Assembly: GCF_014200595.1 (NCBI RefSeq)
Contig: NZ_JACHCG010000001.1
Span: 806,001 to 870,000 of the forward strand
Direction: 5' to 3'
From: Pedobacter cryoconitis
GTDB lineage: Bacteria; Bacteroidota; Bacteroidia; Sphingobacteriales; Sphingobacteriaceae
DNA length: 64,000 bases
Shown here piece after piece: positions 23,160-31,790 of the stretch. The first letter of the stretch is position 1, and each line of letters opens with the position of its first letter. Made by a program: the position numbers and the translations under genes. The notes under the pieces were generated by a model. That model was not told the origin of the DNA, ran no database searches, and worked only from the letters and a program-made list of their open reading frames with translations.

Positions 23160-26072
23160 ATGACTTTACAAGCATCAAGATCCAAAAAAAACGAGCAAAA
23201 TAAGACATCTTTTCCTATTGTTGGAATGGGGGGCTCCGCAGGGTCTTTTCATGCCTTTGAAAAGTTCTTTTTACATATGCCGGTCAAAAGCGGGATAGCG
23301 TTTGTGATCATTATGCATCTTGACAATTCGCACCATATCAATGTGGCATCCATGTTGCAGCCTGTATCTTCTATGGCGATTGTTGAGGCCACAGACGGTA
23401 TGCTGGTAGAACCTGACCGTATCTATGTGATCCCTCCGGGAAAAGATATGGGGATACATAACGGACGCCTGTTACTTATGGAAGCGTCCCGTTATAAAGG
23501 GGCTCATATGTCCATAGATTATTTTCTGCAAAGCCTGGCCCAGGATCAATGGGGAAATGCAGTCTCTATTATCTTTTCGGGTATGGGCGCAGATGGGGAG
23601 ACAGGGGTCAGAATGATCAAGGAAAAGCTCGGTATGGCTATAGTGCAGGACCCTGCGACAGCAGAATATCCAAGCATGCCGAATGCTGCTATCAAATCAA
23701 ATATGGTAGATTATATACTTGCTCCTGAAGATATGCCAGTAAAATTGATTCAATACCTAAATCACCCTGTATTACTGGAATCAGGAGCTATTGAAGAGGC
23801 TTACCTATCCAATACCAACCAAACGCACCTGCAAAAAATATTAATGCTTTTAAGGTCGCATACCGGTCATGACTTTACCCTATATAAAAAGAATACCATT
23901 GTCAGGAGGATCGAAAGAAGGATCGCTATTAATCAATTGCATGATTATGCTGAGTACATTACTTACCTCAGGGAAACTCCGAATGAAATAGTATTGCTGT
24001 TCAATGAGTTATTGATTGGCGTGACTAAGTTCTTCAGAGATCAGCAAGCATTTGATATCCTGAAAGAAAAACTATACGCTCAGCTGATCAATAAAGAAGA
24101 AAGTGATCCTATCCGTATCTGGGTAGCAGGCTGCTCTACAGGCGAAGAAGCTTATTCGATTGCGATATTGCTTATTGAATTCCTGGAAGAAGTGAAATTA
24201 GAGAGAAGACCAAGATTACAAATCTTTGCAACTGATCTTGATCCAATTGCTATTGACCACGCCCGTTCAGGAAATTACTTCTCCAACATCACTTCAGAAG
24301 TGTCTCCGGAAAGACTGGAGCGCTTTTTTATTAAAGTGAATGATGGTTATATCGTCAAAAAAGAAGTGCGTGAAATGATTGTATTTGCACAACATAACCT
24401 GATCAAAGACGCACCATTTACCCGCCTTGATTTGTTATGCTGTCGTAACGTCATGATTTATCTGACCACAGAATTGCAGAAAAAGATTATTCCTGTTTTT
24501 CATTATTCTCTGAACCCTAATGGATTGTTATTCTTAGGCCCCGCAGAATCTGTAGGGACTTTCCAGGATAGCTTTACCAATCTCGATACCAAATGGAAAG
24601 TCTTTCAGCGTAAAGAAGGAGCATCATTAGGCAATATGCTTGATTTTCCTTTTCATGTGGCCAGTCAGCACAGTAAAAATATAAAAATGCATCTTCCTAC
24701 TAAAAACTTAAAGAATCCGCTGGTAGAGACTTTTCATAAAATACTGCTGGAAAGTTTTACGCCCACTTCTTTATTGTTAAACGAGCGTGGTGATATTCTG
24801 TATATCAATGGTAAAACAGCGAAGTTTATGCAGATTAACTCTGGGGAAGCTGTATTTAATATCCATAGGCTGGCCAGAGAAGAACTAAAATATGCCTTAG
24901 GTAATGCACTTCACCAGGTATGGGAGCAAAAGAGTAAAATAGAGGTTTCTGATATTAAAATCAAAGATGGTAACCAGGTTTATCTAGTTGGCTTTAAAAT
25001 TGATTATATGGTAGAAATACCATTACAAGACTTGTTGCTGGTTACTTTCTACGATCTGGGACTGATCAAAAAAAGAAAGACTTCAAAGGGAATAAGTATT
25101 GGTTCTACCAGAGATGGGGAGGTTGAAGAGCTGGAAAAAGAATTGATTTATACTAAACAGCAATTACACAGTACCATTGAGCAAATGGAGACTTCTATGG
25201 AAGAACTTAAGTCTGCCAATGAAGAATTGCAAAGTACCAATGAAGAACTTCAAAGTACAAATGAGGAAGCATTGACCACAAAAGAAGAAATGCAGTCCTT
25301 AAACGAAGAATTGATGACAATTAATCTTCAATATCAGAATAAAGCTGAAGAATTGACGCAGCTGAATAATGATATGAAGAACCTGCTGGATAATACTGAA
25401 ATCGGGACTATATTTTTAGACAATCAGCTTAATATTGTTCGTTTTACCCCGCAGGTCACTAAATTGTTTAATATTATACCGAGTGACGTGGGCAGGTCTA
25501 TTACCCATATTGTTTCTAATTTTGACTATCCTTCATTAGAAGATTCTATTAAAGAAGTTATTGAAAAGCTTGCTGGAAAAGAACTGGAAGTGACGACCAA
25601 AAAAGATGAGTGGTATAATCTTAGAATTATGCCTTACCGTACCATGGATAATTTTATTAGTGGTGCAGTCGTTACTTTTACTAAAATTACACCTGTAAAA
25701 GCTATGGAAAGCAGGTTGTTGTCCTTACTGGAATATGCAAAAGGGATAATTAATCTTGTGCCTGATGCAGCAGTGATTTTAGACAAAGAGAGAAAAGTAT
25801 TAGTCGCCAACGATTTGTTTTTACAACAATTTAATTTAAAAGGAGAAGAGATTATAGAACAATCCTTCATGGAGATTGTTCACAACAAGTGGAAGACAAA
25901 TAAGCTGGATGGTTTGTTATTGCAAACTGGTCCTGCTGATTTATTTATACAGCATAACTTTCAGGGAGCAGGACTTAAAGATGTTTTTGTGAAAACCCAG
26001 CCTGTAAATAAGGTGGAAGAAGGAATAGGTTTAGTATCATTGGTAACTTTTAGAAATCAAAATAGTGGATAG
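23160..26072 (+). CDS. CheB-CheR fusion with PAS domains (signal-transduction hub)
   Basis: A 970-residue protein. CheB methylesterase spans about residues 15-195, with Ser in GMGGSAGSFHAF, a His in IMHLD and Asp in GMGADGETG. CheR methyltransferase spans about 215-480, with the SAM loop WVAGCSTGEEAYS, FATDLDP and CCRNVMIYL. A first PAS-like domain (about 525-640) precedes a long coiled coil of repeated EELQSTNEEL phrases (about 655-745), then two more PAS-like modules (about 745-850 and 855-965). There is no receiver domain on CheB. No chemoreceptors or flagellar genes are nearby. It overlaps the kinase start by 8 bp, and the three-gene set looks like one pathway not tied to motility. Confidence 0.92.
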   Translation: MTLQASRSKKNEQNKTSFPIVGMGGSAGSFHAFEKFFLHMPVKSGIAFVIIMHLDNSHHINVASMLQPVSSMAIVEATDGMLVEPDRIYVIPPGKDMGIHNGRLLLMEASRYKGAHMSIDYFLQSLAQDQWGNAVSIIFSGMGADGETGVRMIKEKLGMAIVQDPATAEYPSMPNAAIKSNMVDYILAPEDMPVKLIQYLNHPVLLESGAIEEAYLSNTNQTHLQKILMLLRSHTGHDFTLYKKNTIVRRIERRIAINQLHDYAEYITYLRETPNEIVLLFNELLIGVTKFFRDQQAFDILKEKLYAQLINKEESDPIRIWVAGCSTGEEAYSIAILLIEFLEEVKLERRPRLQIFATDLDPIAIDHARSGNYFSNITSEVSPERLERFFIKVNDGYIVKKEVREMIVFAQHNLIKDAPFTRLDLLCCRNVMIYLTTELQKKIIPVFHYSLNPNGLLFLGPAESVGTFQDSFTNLDTKWKVFQRKEGASLGNMLDFPFHVASQHSKNIKMHLPTKNLKNPLVETFHKILLESFTPTSLLLNERGDILYINGKTAKFMQINSGEAVFNIHRLAREELKYALGNALHQVWEQKSKIEVSDIKIKDGNQVYLVGFKIDYMVEIPLQDLLLVTFYDLGLIKKRKTSKGISIGSTRDGEVEELEKELIYTKQQLHSTIEQMETSMEELKSANEELQSTNEELQSTNEEALTTKEEMQSLNEELMTINLQYQNKAEELTQLNNDMKNLLDNTEIGTIFLDNQLNIVRFTPQVTKLFNIIPSDVGRSITHIVSNFDYPSLEDSIKEVIEKLAGKELEVTTKKDEWYNLRIMPYRTMDNFISGAVVTFTKITPVKAMESRLLSLLEYAKGIINLVPDAAVILDKERKVLVANDLFLQQFNLKGEEIIEQSFMEIVHNKWKTNKLDGLLLQTGPADLFIQHNFQGAGLKDVFVKTQPVNKVEEGIGLVSLVTFRNQNSG

Positions 26073-27690
26073 CAGTCAAAGTTCATCGGGAGAAATTAAT
26101 ACATCACTAATTGGGCGGTTATCAGAAAAGCTGAAGTATAAGAATGACAACTTTTCTTCAAAGATAAACCTGACACTTGATGATGTTAATATTTTGCTCA
26201 ATGAACTTCAGGTATACCAGCTGGAGCTGGAAATGCAAAATGATGAATTGAAAACGTCTTATTTGACACTGGATAGGGAGAGAGCTAAATTCGTAGGCTT
26301 ATTTGACCTGGCACCTGTAGGCTATTTTATCCTTAATTATCTGGGCGTAGTAGAAGAAGCGAACCAGAATGGAATAGACCTGCTTAATGTAGCCAGACAA
26401 ACCGTTCGCCATCAAAGGTTTCAAAGCTTTATTTCTCCTCAGTCGTGGGAAGATTTTTATAATTTTTTGCACAGGATGCAATATAATGATATCAAACAAA
26501 CGGCAGAAATCAAGTTAAAATTAGCTGGTGACCAGATAGTTTATACCCGAATGGAGGGAAGGGCAATTTCCAGTATCATTGTCACAGATGTCAAATATTA
26601 TATTACTGTTATTGATGTTACAGAAAGCCGTAATGCACAGCAAGTCTTAAAAGAGACCAAAGAACGGCTGGAGATGACACTGAAAGCTTCTGCAACAGGA
26701 ACCTGGACAATATGTGCAGAAACCAGTTCTGTTTTTCTGGATCCCCACAGTTTCAATATTATGGGGATCAAAAGCTGGGCCTTTAACGGAACGATTGCAG
26801 GATTAATTGCATTAATTCATCCTGATGATCAGCAGCAAGTGAACAATCAGCTTCTGGGAGCTATACATGGAGTGAAAGATATAGATCTGGAATTCAGGAT
26901 AATCACAGCAGATAATGACTTCAAATATATTGCTGCGAAGGGACATGAAATTAATATGCAGGAAGAATCCAGCTATTTTGCCGGGATATTAACAGATATT
27001 ACAGAAAGAAAAAGATTAGAACGTGAAGCTGAGTCATTGAAAAATGATCAGCAAAAACTAATTCTTTCCGCAACACTAACCGCACAGGAAAAAGAGCGTA
27101 ACATTATCAGCAGCGCTTTGCATGATAGTGTTTGTCAACTTCTTTATGGCATTAAATTAAATCTGGAAAGTGTAGAAAGGACTAATTACCTGAAAGGGGA
27201 GTTTAAAAATGTAAACGCATTACTGGATCAGGTTATTAAGGAAACCAGGCAGATTTCTTATGAACTCACACCCACTGTACTTAAAGATTTTGGCTTTGTT
27301 GCAGGGATTAAAGAAATGGCTCAGCGTACCAGTACAACTCATTTCCATATTGATACTTATATTGATAGTACAGCAGATTTCCTGGGTACAGACGTGCAGC
27401 TGTATATTTTCAGAATGATACAGGAGCTGATCAATAACTGTATCAAACATGCCAAAGCCACTAAAGCGGAGATTAAGGTTCGTTTACACCGTAATCAGGT
27501 TTTTATCAGGGTTGCAGACAACGGAATAGGCTTTAATAGCTGCATTGAACAGGCTGGTCATATCGGATCAGGCTTAAGCGGAATTAAAAACAGAGTATAT
27601 TTGTTAAACGGACAGGTTAAATTTTATAAGTCCAAACAAGGCATGGTGGTAACGATTACGTTCGAAAATACAGCTGAACTATCTGTGTAA
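26065..27690 (+). CDS. PAS-containing sensor histidine kinase (NarX/DegS-type core)
   Basis: A 541-residue cytosolic kinase starting at GTG 26065, overlapping the CheB-CheR gene. An N-terminal helical part leads to two PAS domains (about 75-190, LFDLAPVGYFILNY; and 205-320, ending YFAGILTDITERKR). The dimerisation helix has the phospho-accepting His in SSALHDSVCQLLYGIKLNLE. The ATPase has the N-box MIQELINNCIKHAKA, the G1 box ADNGIGF and the later GSGLSGIKNR. No membrane span is visible, so it senses an internal or membrane-delivered signal. Its partner is the LuxR-type regulator 25 bp downstream. Confidence 0.9.
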   Translation: MDSSQSSSGEINTSLIGRLSEKLKYKNDNFSSKINLTLDDVNILLNELQVYQLELEMQNDELKTSYLTLDRERAKFVGLFDLAPVGYFILNYLGVVEEANQNGIDLLNVARQTVRHQRFQSFISPQSWEDFYNFLHRMQYNDIKQTAEIKLKLAGDQIVYTRMEGRAISSIIVTDVKYYITVIDVTESRNAQQVLKETKERLEMTLKASATGTWTICAETSSVFLDPHSFNIMGIKSWAFNGTIAGLIALIHPDDQQQVNNQLLGAIHGVKDIDLEFRIITADNDFKYIAAKGHEINMQEESSYFAGILTDITERKRLEREAESLKNDQQKLILSATLTAQEKERNIISSALHDSVCQLLYGIKLNLESVERTNYLKGEFKNVNALLDQVIKETRQISYELTPTVLKDFGFVAGIKEMAQRTSTTHFHIDTYIDSTADFLGTDVQLYIFRMIQELINNCIKHAKATKAEIKVRLHRNQVFIRVADNGIGFNSCIEQAGHIGSGLSGIKNRVYLLNGQVKFYKSKQGMVVTITFENTAELSV

Positions 27691-27715
27691 AATTATAAGA
27701 AATTAAAGAACATTT

Positions 27716-28360
27716 ATGTTAAGCCTAATACTAGCAGAAGATCATAATATTGTACGCAACGGGATCCGTATGCTGCTGGAAGCTGATAAAGAAATCAGTA
27801 TTGCCGGCGAAGCTACAAATGGTCTGGAAGTATTGGAGATTATCAGTAGCGGGGTTAAAGTGGACATTGTACTGGCAGATATTAATATGCCTGAAATGGA
27901 TGGGATAACTTTAATAAAAGAGCTGAAACTAAAGAGTCCGGCTACGCAGATCGTCATGCTTTCTATGCTGGACAATGATAAATATGTTTCTCAGGCCTTT
28001 TCTGAAGGTGCATCTGGTTATCTGCTTAAAAGTGTTAGTGCTGATGAACTTATATTTTCCCTGAAACATGTCAATGCAGGCGGACAGTATTTATGTGCTG
28101 AACTGGCCATGCGCTTATTGAATAAATCGATTTCTACAGTGCCACTGAACCGGATCAATGATAACGTGGAGTATTCTATGCGGGAAATTGAAATCCTGGA
28201 TCTGATTGCCGAAGGATTAACAAATAATGAAATGTCTGCTAAACTTTTTATCAGCAAACGTACTATAGAAGGACACAGGCAAAGCCTGATCGAAAAAACC
28301 GGAGCTAAAAATACTGCTGCTCTGATCAGATATGCTGTATTGAGCGGAATTATTCAATAG
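27716..28360 (+). CDS. NarL/FixJ-type response regulator
   Basis: A 214-residue regulator. The receiver domain (1-120) has acidic residues AEDH (7-10), phospho-acceptor Asp in VLADINMPEMDG (about 58), Ser/Thr in VMLSMLD and Lys in LLKSVSA. The LuxR-type HTH (about 148-210) reads MREIEILDLIAEGLTNNEMSAKLFISKRTIEGHRQSL. Gene order CheB-CheR-PAS, kinase, regulator with 25 bp spacing supports cotranscription and a cognate pair with the upstream kinase. Confidence 0.92.
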   Translation: MLSLILAEDHNIVRNGIRMLLEADKEISIAGEATNGLEVLEIISSGVKVDIVLADINMPEMDGITLIKELKLKSPATQIVMLSMLDNDKYVSQAFSEGASGYLLKSVSADELIFSLKHVNAGGQYLCAELAMRLLNKSISTVPLNRINDNVEYSMREIEILDLIAEGLTNNEMSAKLFISKRTIEGHRQSLIEKTGAKNTAALIRYAVLSGIIQ

Positions 28361-28363
28361 CTT

Positions 28364-29074
28364 TTATAAAAAACTTAACAGTTTGTAAGCAAGTTTCTGT
28401 GTTTCAAAATTCACCTGGGCTTTTCCCTGCTTGTCCAGATAAAACACTCCTTTTTCTGAAAGATGCTGAACATCTTTATTTTCAAGACTGATCTGAAAAG
28501 GATATTTTCCTGAGCCATCCGGAATTTCTGAAATGAAGGAAATTGTTCCGGGAATACTGAAAATTTCCTCATCTCTTGCTACACTGATGATTACTTTGCT
28601 TCCGGTTTTTAGCCTGGAAATATTAAATTTATCGGCTACCGCAGTACAATAAACCTCACCTTGACTCTTAATATCAGGAATGATATAAAATAGGGTATCA
28701 TTTTTACTCACATAAGTTTTGCTTCTGAATTCGATCTTATTAGGCAGGTAATAACCCGCCTCTTGTGCATAAACTGAGGTTTCTTTTTGCGCAGATAAAT
28801 CATAAATGGTAAATAGGAAAGCATTTGGCGTAATCGCATCGTTCATATCAAATACATCTTTTTTGATAATACCATTAAATGGGCTGATTACGGGAATAAT
28901 TTTATGTTGTGTATGAAATTGAGCATTGAAAGATATACTGTCCTGATAAGGGATCATGAGTGCGGAAACCGCAATCAGGAGCAGTGAAACGCATGTTACC
29001 ACTACATCCCAGTTGAAAAACCATTTCCATGGTTTAATAGCAATATTATTATCTGTATCTTTCAGTTTCATCAA
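28364..29074 (-). CDS. HlyD-like membrane-fusion/adaptor protein, short
   Basis: A 236-residue protein with one membrane anchor (about residues 23-42, VVVTCVSLLLIAVSALMI). Then comes a biotinyl-lipoyl-like half (VISPFNGIIKKDVF, ITPNAFLFTIYD) and a beta-barrel half (LKTGSKVIISVARDEEIFSIPGTISFISEIPDGSGKYPF). Usual HlyD/RND adaptors are over 300 residues and carry a coiled-coil hairpin, which is absent here. No ATPase or outer-membrane factor gene is adjacent. It converges on the response regulator 3 bp away. Confidence 0.65.
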   Translation of the reverse strand: MMKLKDTDNNIAIKPWKWFFNWDVVVTCVSLLLIAVSALMIPYQDSISFNAQFHTQHKIIPVISPFNGIIKKDVFDMNDAITPNAFLFTIYDLSAQKETSVYAQEAGYYLPNKIEFRSKTYVSKNDTLFYIIPDIKSQGEVYCTAVADKFNISRLKTGSKVIISVARDEEIFSIPGTISFISEIPDGSGKYPFQISLENKDVQHLSEKGVFYLDKQGKAQVNFETQKLAYKLLSFL

Positions 29075-29345
29075 TTTGCTGTTTCGGTTAAGCCAGCCAG
29101 AAGATAAAACAAGCCAGGGAGCTAGACCTCACCTGACTTGTTCTTTTCATAGGTAGAAAAGTTATATTTCACTCAAATTATTAATATAGTCTGGTATCCT
29201 GAAATAATTTGGGTTAAACCATGTATTGGAGAGGTGAAAGTAATTTTTAAGAGGGTTAAAAAAATATTAAATCAATTACTGAATTAGAAGTTTATATGGT
29301 ACATTCATTTTCTGAATACTACCTGTGATTAATTTAAATTAACCG

Positions 29346-30083
29346 ATGAATATTACCTGCTATATTGTTGATGATGAGTATCATGTGATCAGTACTTTAA
29401 GAGAGTACATTAGTGAAGTTCCTTATCTTGAATTAGTTGGATTTAACAGTAATCCTGAAAAAGGACTGATCGAAGTGAACAGACTGGCACCAGATCTGGT
29501 TTTTCTGGATATCAATATGCCGATGCTGGATGGAATGGATTTTTGCCAGTTGATTACTACCTCGACCAAAGTTGTTTTTGTAAGTGGTTACAGAGATTAT
29601 GCTTTTGATGCATTCAGCCATAATGCGGTAGACTATTTATTGAAGCCGGTATCCCATAAAAGGTTTATGCAGGCCATACATAAAGTGATCAGTTTTGTAC
29701 CGATGCTAAGCGGGAAGCCTTCTGCTCAGCATGCCTCATCCGAAGTCTCTTACATCTATATTAAGCATGGAGTGAAAGGGAGATTGATCAAAATAGAATT
29801 TGATGATATTTATTATATAGAATCAAATGATAATCAGGTGGTTTTTAACCTAGAAAATGAGAATTACATCGCTTATGTCCCTTTAAAAAATGTCCTTCCT
29901 CAATTACCGGGAACGAGCTTTCTGCGTATCCATAAATCCTTTGTAGTGAACCATAAAAAGATCAGCCACATTGAAGGGAATATGGTCATTTTAAAGAATA
30001 AAACTATACTGCAACTCGGTAATACCTACAAAGATTCTTTCTTTAAATACGTTGGCTTAAGCGTGTTAAAAACTAATAAATAA
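29346..30083 (+). CDS. LytTR-family response regulator
   Basis: A 245-residue regulator. The receiver domain (1-120) has VDDEYHV, phospho-acceptor Asp in LVFLDINMPMLDG (about 56), VVFVSGY and LLKPVSH. The LytTR DNA-binding domain (about 140-240) contains YYIESNDNQVVF, FLRIHKSFVVNHKKI and VILKNKTILQLG. Bacteroidota LytTR regulators usually sit beside a LytS/YehU-type membrane kinase, but none is adjacent here, so this is an orphan. The 271 bp upstream (29075-29345) is AT-rich with no other gene. Confidence 0.92.
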   Translation: MNITCYIVDDEYHVISTLREYISEVPYLELVGFNSNPEKGLIEVNRLAPDLVFLDINMPMLDGMDFCQLITTSTKVVFVSGYRDYAFDAFSHNAVDYLLKPVSHKRFMQAIHKVISFVPMLSGKPSAQHASSEVSYIYIKHGVKGRLIKIEFDDIYYIESNDNQVVFNLENENYIAYVPLKNVLPQLPGTSFLRIHKSFVVNHKKISHIEGNMVILKNKTILQLGNTYKDSFFKYVGLSVLKTNK

Positions 30084-30130
30084 AACCCAATCAAGGCTTC
30101 CCGAATTGATCCGGGAAGTCTTCACGAAAC

Positions 30131-31144
30131 TTAAAATTGAATACAAATCTTTCCAAAATGATTTCCTGCCTGTAAAGAATGGAAAGCTTCCCTCGCTTCA
30201 CTGAACGGAAATGTTTTGTAAATGACCGGTTGCATCTGTCTGGCTTCTATGGCTTTATTCATTCTTTCAAACATTTCCTTAGAACCCACCTCAATTCCCT
30301 GTAGTTTGATTTCTTTGGACATAATTTTCGCAGTATTGATATTTCCATACAAGCCATTGATCACTCCGATCAACGATACCGTACCATCGAAGGATACGGC
30401 ATCAATTGATCGGTTAATATGGTCGCTTCCGACAACTTCAACCACGTGATCAACTCCTGAACCATTCGTTAATTCAAACACCTTATCTTCCCAGTTCGGG
30501 GTTGTTTTGTAATTGATCAGGTGATTGACGCCCATTTTATTTGCCAGATTTAACTTTTCTTCACTGCTTGAAATAAGAATAACCTCAGCACCCGTCATTA
30601 AGGCAAATTGCATGGAAAATATGGAGACTCCGCCTGTTCCCTGAATCAGTACAGTATTTCCTTTATTTATCTTTCCTTTTTCAATTAATCCGTGCCAGGC
30701 TGTAAGTGCAGCACATGGTAATGTGGCCGCTGCATCATCAGTTAGAAAAGCTGGCACTTTGATCACTTCAGTTTCACCAAACACAACATATTCCTGTAGC
30801 AATCCATCGTGTGCATTTCCTCCCAGGGAATTTGTAAGTTTTTCAGGTCTTAGTTTACCTTCAATCCAGTTCGGAAGAAAAAGACCTGTCACACGATCAC
30901 CAACCACCAGTGAGCTTACCTGACTCCCGATTTCAACTATTCTGCCAACACCATCAGAAATAGGTACACGTCCAACTGGTGGTTTCCAATTATCGATACC
31001 ATTAATGACAAGCAGATCCCTATAATTTAGGGATACCGAACTCATTTTGACCAATACCTGATGAGGTAATACTTTAGGATAGTCCTTCTGTACCAAAGCC
31101 AATGTTTCTATGTTATAATTTTCTGTTATTTGATAAGCTTTCAT
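30131..31144 (-). CDS. Zinc-independent MDR alcohol dehydrogenase / quinone oxidoreductase-like
   Basis: A 337-residue medium-chain reductase. The N-terminal catalytic domain has YRDLLVINGIDNWKPP, ISDGVGRIVEIGSQV and a substrate pocket without the usual zinc cysteines. The nucleotide domain has ALTAWHGLIEKG, VLIQGTGGVSIFSMQFAL (about 160-177) and SVDHVVEVVG-like text. The family reduces quinones, enoyl or keto compounds with NAD(P)H. It is divergently arranged with the HxlR regulator, a frequent pairing in which the regulator responds to electrophiles. Confidence 0.88.
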   Translation of the reverse strand: MKAYQITENYNIETLALVQKDYPKVLPHQVLVKMSSVSLNYRDLLVINGIDNWKPPVGRVPISDGVGRIVEIGSQVSSLVVGDRVTGLFLPNWIEGKLRPEKLTNSLGGNAHDGLLQEYVVFGETEVIKVPAFLTDDAAATLPCAALTAWHGLIEKGKINKGNTVLIQGTGGVSIFSMQFALMTGAEVILISSSEEKLNLANKMGVNHLINYKTTPNWEDKVFELTNGSGVDHVVEVVGSDHINRSIDAVSFDGTVSLIGVINGLYGNINTAKIMSKEIKLQGIEVGSKEMFERMNKAIEARQMQPVIYKTFPFSEAREAFHSLQAGNHFGKICIQF

Positions 31145-31241
31145 ATTAAATAATATTTAGTTTTACTATCTCAAAATTAGTGCTAATTGCTTGTTTAATA
31201 TATTCTTTTGCCGATTATGAGTTACTAATAATTAAGTGAGT

Positions 31242-31634
31242 ATGAGCACGAAAAAATTCAATTCCACCAATACGCTAAATGAACTTTATCTTGATGAGCG
31301 TTGTACCTTGAACAAGGTTTTACGGATCATTGGCAAACGATGGGTTTCAGAAGTGTTGGTGCTGATCAAAGAGGATGTATCCAGGTTTTCTTACCTGAAA
31401 GAATGTCTGACCGGGATCTCGGATAATGTATTGTCAAATGTTTTAAATGAGCTGATTAAATCCGAACTGGTTAAAAAGGAAATTTTTAATGATGTCCCTT
31501 TAAGAGTAGAGTATAAAATTACAGAAAGTGGGTTAGCGTTAGTGAATGTAATGCACGACTTATGTAGCTGGGGTAAAAAGCATATTCCATACGAAGTCCG
31601 GATTAAACCCACATTTAAAAAGAAAACCATTTAA
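31242..31634 (+). CDS. HxlR-family transcriptional regulator
   Basis: A 130-residue winged-helix regulator; ATG 31242 is preferred over the upstream GTG 31236. It has the HxlR sequence RWVSEVLVLIKEDVSRFSYLKECL, then GISDNVLSNVLNELIKSELV (recognition helix region) and the wing VPLRVEYKITESGLAL. HxlR proteins act as dimers and control detoxification oxidoreductases. The divergent MDR gene at 30131-31144 is the obvious target, with the shared 97-bp spacer as the likely operator. Confidence 0.9.
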   Translation: MSTKKFNSTNTLNELYLDERCTLNKVLRIIGKRWVSEVLVLIKEDVSRFSYLKECLTGISDNVLSNVLNELIKSELVKKEIFNDVPLRVEYKITESGLALVNVMHDLCSWGKKHIPYEVRIKPTFKKKTI

Positions 31635-31760
31635 GATATTGCGTAAAGTAGAATTGTCTCCTATTTATTGTTATTAATACTAAATTCATTATCAGTTGAT
31701 TACATACTATTTTCATTTTAATTTGTAATTAGTCTAAATAACTTCTTATACTTGCAGGGT

Positions 31761-31781
31761 TATTTAAAATAATTCTAAATA
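31761..31781. promoter_or_regulatory. Fur-box-like palindrome before the heme-uptake operon
   Basis: A 21-bp imperfect palindrome TATTTAAAAT-A-ATTCTAAATA lies 9 bp before the receptor start and just after a near -7 box (TATACTTG, 31748-31755). The ATTTA/TAAAT arms resemble Fur boxes described in Bacteroidota. The position fits repression when iron is plentiful. Confidence 0.55.
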
Positions 31782-31790
31782 GGTTTTTGA

